Below, in pieces: positions 24,891 to 30,365 of a stretch of DNA of 30,365 bases. Every line of letters starts with the position of its first letter. Positions within the stretch are counted from its first letter, which is position 1. The DNA is from an uncultured Collinsella sp. GTDB taxonomy: Bacteria > Actinomycetota > Coriobacteriia > Coriobacteriales > Coriobacteriaceae. The notes below the pieces were generated by a model. The model was not told the origin of the DNA, did no database searches, and worked only from the letters and a program-made list of their open reading frames with translations. The stretch covers positions 1-30,365 of the forward strand of contig CABUDJ010000019.1 in assembly GCA_902490325.1 (NCBI GenBank), read 5' to 3'. Both the position numbers and the translations under genes were made by a program.

Positions 24891-26287
24891 GCAAGCTGTC
24901 TCCCGCGCGCAAGCTTGCGCTCGATGTGTTGATGGAGGCCGATCGCCGCGGCATGTATGCGCGCGACGTGCTGTCCTCTCGCGCATCGGCCAAGGCTATT
25001 GACCAGCGCGATTCCGCTTTTGCCGCCCGCTTGGCGCTTGGTGTGGCCGCCACGCAGGGTATTTTGGACGAGCTGCTCGACCAGTTTCTCGATAAGCCTA
25101 AAAAGGTTGCGCCGCGTGTTCGCATGGCGCTTCGTATCTCGGCCTTCGAGATGCTCTACCTTCATACCCCTGGCCGCGTTGCCGTAAGTCAGGGTGTTGA
25201 GCTGGTGCGCAGCGGAGCTAAGTCTGCCGCCGGTTTGGCCAATGCCGTGCTGCATAAGGTTGCGGACAATGTTGATGACTTTGCCACTGTGTCCGATGTA
25301 GACGAGTCTGAGCGACGCTTGGTTCGTCTGTCACGCCTGATGGGTCTACCGCGTTGGCTGTGCGCTCGCATTATGGCATCGTTCGACACGCCTGAGGGTG
25401 CGCTTAACTTTGCCGGCAATCTGGCCCCCGCGCCGCTGGCCCTGCATGAGAACGCCTTTGCGACTAAGCCCGATCCGTATATCTCGCAGCTCGTCGCGCC
25501 TGTCTTCCCGGGCTGCCATGCTCCGGTTGATGCCCAGGTTACCGTTGCTTCCGGTGTGTTTGAGCGTGCTGCCGCGGTGGCATCTGACCTCAACGCGCAG
25601 CTCATCGCCACAGCTGCTACGCGTCCTGGAAGCTGCCTTGAGATTGGTGCCGGTCGCGGTACCAAGACCTATGTGATGATGTGCCAGGCCAAGCGTGCCG
25701 GCTATGAACGACAGCATACGGCACTTGATCTTCATGACCGTAAGTGCGACCTGAATCTCGCGCGCCTTCATGAGGCGGGTATTCAGGGCGTTCGTACGGT
25801 TTCGGGTGATGCCTGCGAGCTCGATGAGGTGCTCACATCGTTTGATGCCATGCGCGGTGATCGGGTCAAGTTCGATACCGTGTTTATCGATGCGCCGTGC
25901 TCTGGCACCGGAACCATGCGTCGTCATCCCGAGATCCCGTGGCGCCTAACCGAGAATGATGTGACGGCCGAGTTACCCAAGCTTCAGCTGACGATGCTTA
26001 AGGAGGCTTCTGCGCGCGTGGCCGCCGGCGGAGAGCTCATCTATGCCACCTGCTCGGTTTTTGATGAAGAGAACACACAGGTCGTGGATGCCTTCCTGGC
26101 CTCTCCCGAGGGCGCCGACTTTAGCGTCACACCGCTCTCCGAGGCGCAGATTCTGCAACTCCCCGAGTTCGATCAGGCTAAGAAGCTCGTATCCGTACGC
26201 CAGAACGAACGAGGCCTCTTCCAAAGCGTGCCGGTAAACGCCGACTCCTACGACGGCCACTTCTGCGCCAGGCTGGTCCGCAAGTAA
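24887..26287 (+). CDS. rsmB: 16S rRNA (cytosine-967 C5) methyltransferase
   Basis: A 466-residue RsmB/Sun family enzyme. The N-terminal NusB-like RNA-binding domain spans about 5-130 (KVAPRVRMALRISAFEML at 73-90). The Rossmann methyltransferase has the SAM motif CLEIGAGRGTKT (250-261), motif IV DAPCSGTGTMRRHPE (335-349; Cys338) and motif VI YATCSVFDEENT (386-397; Cys389, the catalytic nucleophile). The target position, C967, is inferred from the family. The ATG at 24887 overlaps the fmt stop by 4 nt; the frame upstream of it to 24839 lies inside fmt. Third-position T is frequent at the 5' end and gives way to C towards the 3' end. Confidence 0.93.
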   Translation: MSKLSPARKLALDVLMEADRRGMYARDVLSSRASAKAIDQRDSAFAARLALGVAATQGILDELLDQFLDKPKKVAPRVRMALRISAFEMLYLHTPGRVAVSQGVELVRSGAKSAAGLANAVLHKVADNVDDFATVSDVDESERRLVRLSRLMGLPRWLCARIMASFDTPEGALNFAGNLAPAPLALHENAFATKPDPYISQLVAPVFPGCHAPVDAQVTVASGVFERAAAVASDLNAQLIATAATRPGSCLEIGAGRGTKTYVMMCQAKRAGYERQHTALDLHDRKCDLNLARLHEAGIQGVRTVSGDACELDEVLTSFDAMRGDRVKFDTVFIDAPCSGTGTMRRHPEIPWRLTENDVTAELPKLQLTMLKEASARVAAGGELIYATCSVFDEENTQVVDAFLASPEGADFSVTPLSEAQILQLPEFDQAKKLVSVRQNERGLFQSVPVNADSYDGHFCARLVRK

Positions 26288-26293
26288 CTACTA

Positions 26294-26360
26294 AGTTGCG
26301 GTGAAATAGGGATTGAATATCGGCTTCTACCCGCCAAACAGACCTTATTTCACCGCAACT
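26294..26360. repeat. 15-bp inverted repeat after rsmB
   Basis: AGTTGCGGTGAAATA (26294-26308) is exactly complementary to TATTTCACCGCAACT (26346-26360), around a 37-nt spacer. It starts 6 nt after the rsmB stop codon and precedes a separate, stronger terminator, so a terminator role is unnecessary. It is unrelated in sequence to the inverted repeats near 18880 and 23652. Confidence 0.75.
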
Positions 26361-26385
26361 CATAGAGATGCCTGGGTAGCTAAAG

Positions 26386-26423
26386 AATCAGCCCCGCGAT
26401 CGATGTTGATCGCGGGGCTGATT
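26386..26423. terminator. Bidirectional terminator between rsmB and the zinc-ribbon gene
   Basis: A perfect 16-bp stem, AATCAGCCCCGCGATC (26386-26401) with its complement at 26408-26423, around a 6-nt loop. Moderately T-rich flanks lie on both sides (GGTTTCT on plus, CTTTAGC on minus). It lies between two convergent genes, so it can end both transcripts. Confidence 0.85.
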
Positions 26424-26428
26424 GGTTT

Positions 26429-26665
26429 CTAGTGGCTATGCGGGCAGTTGGCGCAGCAGCCACTCGTGGCGTTGGTGCTGGAGCCGCCGCTTCGCTGGTC
26501 GGTGTTGTAGAAACCGCTGCCCTCAAATTTAATGCCGCTGGCCGAGAACGTCTTGGCCGCCGGGGCACCGCAGCTGGGGCACACGACCTCGGGAGTCTCG
26601 GACATGGGATGCTCAACCTCAAACACGTTGCCGCAGGTCGAGCACTTGTAATCGTAGCGCGCCAT
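26429..26665 (-). CDS. FmdB-like zinc-ribbon protein
   Basis: A 78-residue small protein of the FmdB/CxxC zinc-ribbon regulator family. The zinc ribbon uses Cys8-x2-Cys11 and Cys29-x2-Cys32 in YDYKCSTCGNVFEVEHPM and VVCPSCG. It continues with KTFSASGIKFEGSGFYNTD, typical of the family, and has a second Cys/His cluster, GCCANCPHSH, at the end. AAAGGA lies about 7 nt before the ATG. The family name comes from a putative regulator of formamidase genes, but the role of most members is unknown. It is flanked by terminators on both sides, so it is probably transcribed alone. Confidence 0.88.
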   Translation of the reverse strand: MARYDYKCSTCGNVFEVEHPMSETPEVVCPSCGAPAAKTFSASGIKFEGSGFYNTDQRSGGSSTNATSGCCANCPHSH

Positions 26666-26687
26666 AATACTTCCTTTTCAGCACAAA

Positions 26688-26709
26688 GCGGGCAGATTAC
26701 TCTGCCCGC
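26688..26709 (-). terminator. Hairpin upstream of the zinc-ribbon gene; probable terminator of the GH13-GH77 gene
   Basis: GCGGGCAGA (26688-26696) pairs with TCTGCCCGC (26701-26709) around TTAC. On the minus strand it is followed by TTTGTGC. It lies 44 nt past the stop of the GH13-GH77 gene and 22 nt before the zinc-ribbon start codon, so it could alternatively be a leader hairpin of the latter. Confidence 0.6.
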
Positions 26710-26753
26710 ATAAATTCAAACGTCTGTAACTGTACCCTATATCGGGGGTTTTA

Positions 26754-29700
26754 TCACGCTTCGCCCCAGAATCTATGGTTGTTGCGCAGGAGCTGTGCGG
26801 TTTTGTTCTCGGCGGCTGCAATGTCCGCCTCGTCAGCCTGCCAGGTCCAGTTGCCCGTGGCCACGCCCGGAACGTTCATGCGCGCGTCGTCGCCAAGCCC
26901 CAGGACATCCTGTAGTGGCATCATCACCAGGGGAGCGTCGCTTGCCAGCGCGTCGCTCATCAGCTTGGCCGCCACCTCAACACCGCTCGGTTCATCGCCG
27001 CCCGCAAAGGTACGGGTGCACCAACCGGCCAGCGTCGACGTATCGTGCGTCGAAGTGTACAAAATCTTGCCGGGCGTGGGATGCACACCGCAACGAACGT
27101 CGTAGTCGCTAAACTCCAGCACGTCCATGCCGGGGAAACCGCAGGTCGATGCCATGGCGCGAACACCGGGCGTCAGATAGCCCAAGTCCTCAGCGATAAA
27201 GTTGAGCGGACCCAGTTCGTCATAGGCGGTCTGGAACAGGTCCTTGCCCGGGCCCGCCAGCCAGCGGCCGTCGGCGCATGCCTTGCCCGCGGGAATGCTG
27301 TAATAGCTGTGGAATCCCAGGAAGTGATCCAGACGCACGCGGTCGTAGAGCGAAAACGCGCGGCGCAGGCGATCCATCCACCAACTATAGCCGTTCTGCT
27401 TCATGTGGTCCCAGCGGAACGTCGGGTTGCCCCACATCTGGCCCTCGGGCGCAAAGTTGTCGGGCGGCGCGCCGGAAATCTCAATCGCCTTGCCGGTATC
27501 GGACAGCCAGAAGTTCTCGGGTTCGCTCCACGCGTCTGCCGAATCGTCGGACACGTACATAGGAATATCGCCGATGACCTCGATGCCCTTCTTGTGCGCA
27601 TAGTTCATGAGCTCACACCAAGCGAGGTCAAAGCGGTACTGCATGTACGCCTGAAGCTCGGCCTCGTTGTGGAAGCGCTTGTCGTCGATCAGATGCTCGT
27701 TGTAGCGCGCGACATCTGCCGGCCAATCATGGCGCGACTCGCCCTCAAAGTACTTTTTGACGGCCATATAGACGCTGTACTTCTCGAGCCAATCGGCATT
27801 GCGATGTTTAAACGCGGTGTACAACGGATCGGCATCCTCGCCGCCGCGGGCCTTCCAGGTCTCAAAGTCGGCTGCCAGCTCCTCGTGGCTCTCGGGTAGC
27901 AGGTCGATATTGCCTGCAAAGGCCGAAGGACCGGCGTAAGGGGAGCGGAAGAAGTCCGTGGGGTTGACGGGGAGAACCTGCCAGTAGCGCATGCCCATGG
28001 CGGCCAGATGGTCGATAAAGCGACGCGTCGGCGCACCGATGGTGCCGGGTTTGCCGTCGTCGGTGGGCACCGAAGTGATATGGCACACGACGCCCGCGCC
28101 GTGATCGAGCGGCTCCTGCAGGCGCTGCTCGGCGTGGTGATAGATAATCGACGAACCCAGCGGATACAGATCGAGCGTGACCGTGCCGTTGTGGATCTCG
28201 CACTCGTGACCGCTAATCACATCGCTCGCGCATTCGCCGAGCGCCGGAATCGTCACGCGGTGTGAATTGCGCAGGCTGCGGTTGATGATAACGGTCGCCG
28301 AATCGCCGTCCTTGCCCGTACGGTTGTAGGCCAGCACCTCATCATTGAGTGCAAAGGCCTTGATCTCGCCATCGATCATAAACGGCAGCGCGCGGCGCAC
28401 AGCAGATGCGTTCTTGACGATCGCAAATGTATCGAAGTCGTGCAGGTCTTCCTTGGTCGGCATGGTGCGACGATTGCCCGGATCGGTGAGTCCCTCCAAG
28501 CCGTACTCGTCACCGTAATAGATTGAGGGAACGCCCGGGAACGTCATCTGCATGAGCGTCGCGAGCCAAAAACGGCTCTTGGCCAGGCCCATCGCGTTCT
28601 CGTCCAAGCGCCACTTGCTGCGCTCGCATTCAGGCAGCTGCGATTCGTCGGGGCCGCCGCCGAGCACCGAGATAATGCGCGGACGGTCATGGCTCGACAG
28701 CAGGTTAAGCGCGCAAGACAGGGCCTCACGCGGATAGTTTTCGCGGAGGGTCTCGATATCTTCAGCAGCTTGGTAAGCGTTTTTGTAACCCATCAAAAAG
28801 CCGATGACCATGTCGCGGAAGGGGTAATCCATGGCCGAGTCGAGCTCGGAGCCTTGCAGATAGCGACGCAGATGGCCGTAGCTGATCTTGTTGGAGGCAT
28901 CTTCCCAGACTTCGCCGAGCAACAGTGCGTCAGGCTTTTCGGCAAGTACTGCCTTCTTAATCTCGGTCAGGAAGTCATCGGAAAGCTCGTCGGCCACATC
29001 CAGGCGCCAGCCATGAGCGCCGGCACGTAGCCATTTACGAATCACGCCGTCCTTGCCCAGGAGCCGCTCGCGTACCAGTTCGGAGCTCTCATTGATGGCG
29101 GGCATATTGCCCACGCCCCACCAACAGTCGTACGAGCCGTCCTCGTGGAAATAAAACGCATCGCGCCACGGCGAATCTTCGCTTTGCCATGCGCCCACTC
29201 CGGGGTAGTTACCGTAGCGGTTGAAGTAGATCGAATCGTCGCCCGTGTGGTTAAAGACGCCGTCCAGAATGATGGAAATGCCCAGCTTCTCGGCCGCCTC
29301 GCACAGCTCAGTAAAGTCCTGCTCGGTGCCCAGAATCGGATCGATCTTGGTGTAATCGGCGGTGTCGTAGCGGTGGTTGCTCGCGGCTTCAAAAATGGGG
29401 TTGAGGTAGATGGCTGTAAAGCCCAGCTCGGCGATGCGAGGCAGGTCTTCCTGGATACCCTTGAGCGATCCGCCGTAGAAGTCCCAGGTCTTGATGGAGC
29501 CGTCCTCGGCGCGCTCGTAAACGGGCGGCTCGTTCCAGTCCTCGACCATCCGGCGCTGAATGCCCTTACGCGGTTTTTCGACCTCGGCCAGCGTGCGCTC
29601 GCGCCAGTGCTCGTCGCGGGCATAGCGATCGGGGAAGATCTGGTAGACCATACCGCGCTCGTACCAGGTGGGACGGTTCTCACGGTGTTTGTAGACGGTG

Positions 29701-30050
29701 ACCTGGAATGACGGCACCTCGGCGTAATCGTAGGTAACGCCTTCGCCGCCGGTGCGGCCCTGTGGTGCGCCCAAGCGGACCTCGGGCTGGCCCTCGATAT
29801 TGCAGATAAAGCTGTACCAGATAAGACAGGGCTCGGTGCACTCAAGCTCTGCGGTAAATATACCGTCGCCTTCGTGCGTCATAGGATACCGAGACTCGCC
29901 GATCTCATCTACCCAGGTGCGCAGCGTAAGCGTTGCCTGCGCGGGATCGGCATCCTCCAGAATCACGGAGAGCGAAAGGGTAGTTCCTGTGGTCACAGCG
30001 CCAAACGGAGTGCGAAACTGCGGCAGACGGCTGTTGTGTATCAATCTCAT
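26754..30050 (-). CDS. Bifunctional GH13 alpha-glucan hydrolase / GH77 4-alpha-glucanotransferase fusion
   Basis: A 1098-residue cytosolic protein without a signal peptide. Residues 1-120 form a beta-rich N-terminal module like those of neopullulanase/cyclomaltodextrinase enzymes. Residues about 130-640 form a GH13 barrel: MVYQIFPDRYARD (134-146), DGVFNHTG (263-270), GWRLDVADE (347-355; nucleophile Asp351), LLGEVWED (377-384; acid/base Glu380) and LSSHDRPR (451-458; Asp455). Residues about 643-1098 form a complete MalQ-type GH77 domain: SPYAGPSAFAGN (703-714), GDIPMYVSDDSADAW (827-841), RLDHF (906-910; nucleophile Asp908), IAEDLG (952-957; acid/base Glu954) and STHDTST (1000-1006; usually THDND). 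One chain could thus both cleave and re-join malto-oligosaccharides. The ribosome binding site is weak (CTGGACC). Exact specificity cannot be told. Confidence 0.9.
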   Translation of the reverse strand: MRLIHNSRLPQFRTPFGAVTTGTTLSLSVILEDADPAQATLTLRTWVDEIGESRYPMTHEGDGIFTAELECTEPCLIWYSFICNIEGQPEVRLGAPQGRTGGEGVTYDYAEVPSFQVTVYKHRENRPTWYERGMVYQIFPDRYARDEHWRERTLAEVEKPRKGIQRRMVEDWNEPPVYERAEDGSIKTWDFYGGSLKGIQEDLPRIAELGFTAIYLNPIFEAASNHRYDTADYTKIDPILGTEQDFTELCEAAEKLGISIILDGVFNHTGDDSIYFNRYGNYPGVGAWQSEDSPWRDAFYFHEDGSYDCWWGVGNMPAINESSELVRERLLGKDGVIRKWLRAGAHGWRLDVADELSDDFLTEIKKAVLAEKPDALLLGEVWEDASNKISYGHLRRYLQGSELDSAMDYPFRDMVIGFLMGYKNAYQAAEDIETLRENYPREALSCALNLLSSHDRPRIISVLGGGPDESQLPECERSKWRLDENAMGLAKSRFWLATLMQMTFPGVPSIYYGDEYGLEGLTDPGNRRTMPTKEDLHDFDTFAIVKNASAVRRALPFMIDGEIKAFALNDEVLAYNRTGKDGDSATVIINRSLRNSHRVTIPALGECASDVISGHECEIHNGTVTLDLYPLGSSIIYHHAEQRLQEPLDHGAGVVCHITSVPTDDGKPGTIGAPTRRFIDHLAAMGMRYWQVLPVNPTDFFRSPYAGPSAFAGNIDLLPESHEELAADFETWKARGGEDADPLYTAFKHRNADWLEKYSVYMAVKKYFEGESRHDWPADVARYNEHLIDDKRFHNEAELQAYMQYRFDLAWCELMNYAHKKGIEVIGDIPMYVSDDSADAWSEPENFWLSDTGKAIEISGAPPDNFAPEGQMWGNPTFRWDHMKQNGYSWWMDRLRRAFSLYDRVRLDHFLGFHSYYSIPAGKACADGRWLAGPGKDLFQTAYDELGPLNFIAEDLGYLTPGVRAMASTCGFPGMDVLEFSDYDVRCGVHPTPGKILYTSTHDTSTLAGWCTRTFAGGDEPSGVEVAAKLMSDALASDAPLVMMPLQDVLGLGDDARMNVPGVATGNWTWQADEADIAAAENKTAQLLRNNHRFWGEA

Positions 30051-30365
30051 AGTACGGTCCAGTTCTATACAATCATGGCCTGCTGACCATGGGCTTTACG
30101 CACAGGATGTAAGTATATCTGTTGTACACAGGCTGTATAAACAACATCCGTTTACCATCGGCGAACGGTTGTCCTAGAAAATCGTTTTACCACCCATGTT
30201 ATCGCGATATTTAAAAACGTCTATACCGATACTATTTGTAGGCAACCAAAAGTACTTCGGTTTACTACGATGAATTGAATGATCTCAACCACGGTCATTT
30301 TGATGATATTAAAACCGACGCTCCTATAAGTTGTCAAGAGGCAGTTTGCGGGAGCGCTCTCTCCA
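30051..30365. other. AT-rich upstream region of the GH13-GH77 gene
   Basis: About 315 nt with no convincing gene and lower GC than the rest of the window, consistent with a regulatory region. It includes a dyad at 30125-30139 and several TA-rich words such as GTATATC and TTTATAC, but I could not fix a promoter with well-spaced hexamers. The right edge (30340-30365) is more GC-rich and may lead into a neighbouring gene's region outside the window. Confidence 0.5.
30105..30149. promoter_or_regulatory. Nested dyads upstream of the GH13-GH77 gene (operator candidate)
   Basis: TACACAGGCTGTATA (30125-30139) is an odd-length dyad with half-site TAyACAG. It is enclosed by GTTGT/ACAAC (30121-30125 and 30141-30145) and GGATGT/ACATCC (30105-30110 and 30144-30149). 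It lies 55-99 nt upstream of the start codon. It could bind a maltose-responsive regulator or fold in RNA; the sequence alone cannot decide. Confidence 0.35.

Overview
The window is a dense, roughly 60% GC stretch of bacterial chromosome made almost wholly of housekeeping genes. The gene content suggests a Coriobacteriia-type actinobacterium, most likely Collinsella. That placement is an inference from gene content, the fused accDA, FabK as the only enoyl reductase seen, and a stand-alone PTS EIIC; no rRNA or tRNA gene is present to confirm it. I see no CRISPR array, insertion sequence with a transposase, prophage or integrase.

Layout. Positions 104-3292 (minus strand) hold a histidine phosphatase, a manganese-type cation diffusion facilitator and a lone PTS EIIC permease. 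Positions 3333-12506 (minus) are a nearly complete type II fatty acid synthesis and acetyl-CoA carboxylase operon, transcribed fabH-acpP-fabK-fabD-fabG-fabF-accB-fabZ-accC-accDA. The biotin ligase gene birA (12683-13459, plus) is divergent from it, so the enzyme that biotinylates AccB shares the intergenic region with the operon. That region carries two near-identical 18-bp palindromic boxes, the best candidate regulatory system in the window. Positions 13576-16988 (minus) are a short str operon, rpsL-rpsG-fusA-rpsJ, without tuf and closed by a strong terminator after rpsJ. metK (minus) and gltX (plus) diverge around a perfect 30-bp inverted repeat. A plus-strand run follows: priA, def, fmt and rsmB, covering replication restart, peptide deformylation, initiator-tRNA formylation and 16S rRNA methylation. 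The right end (minus) has a small zinc-ribbon protein and a 1098-residue fusion of a GH13 alpha-glucan hydrolase with a GH77 4-alpha-glucanotransferase.

How the genes work together. AccB, AccC and AccDA make malonyl-CoA. FabD loads it on AcpP, FabH starts chains, FabF extends them, and FabG, FabZ and FabK complete the reduction cycle. Def and Fmt are opposite ends of the formyl-methionine cycle.

Intergenic DNA. Several gaps hold unrelated long inverted repeats (3308-3338, 18878-18987, 23652-23753, 26294-26360) that look like dispersed REP/MITE-like elements. A 17-nt sequence is shared exactly between the left edge (9-25) and the rpsL-metK gap (17282-17298). I found no clearly novel multi-gene system. 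The most useful leads are the paired fab/birA boxes, a beta-clamp-binding-like motif at the N terminus of PriA, Arg88 in ribosomal protein S12, the GH13-GH77 fusion and the inverted-repeat families.
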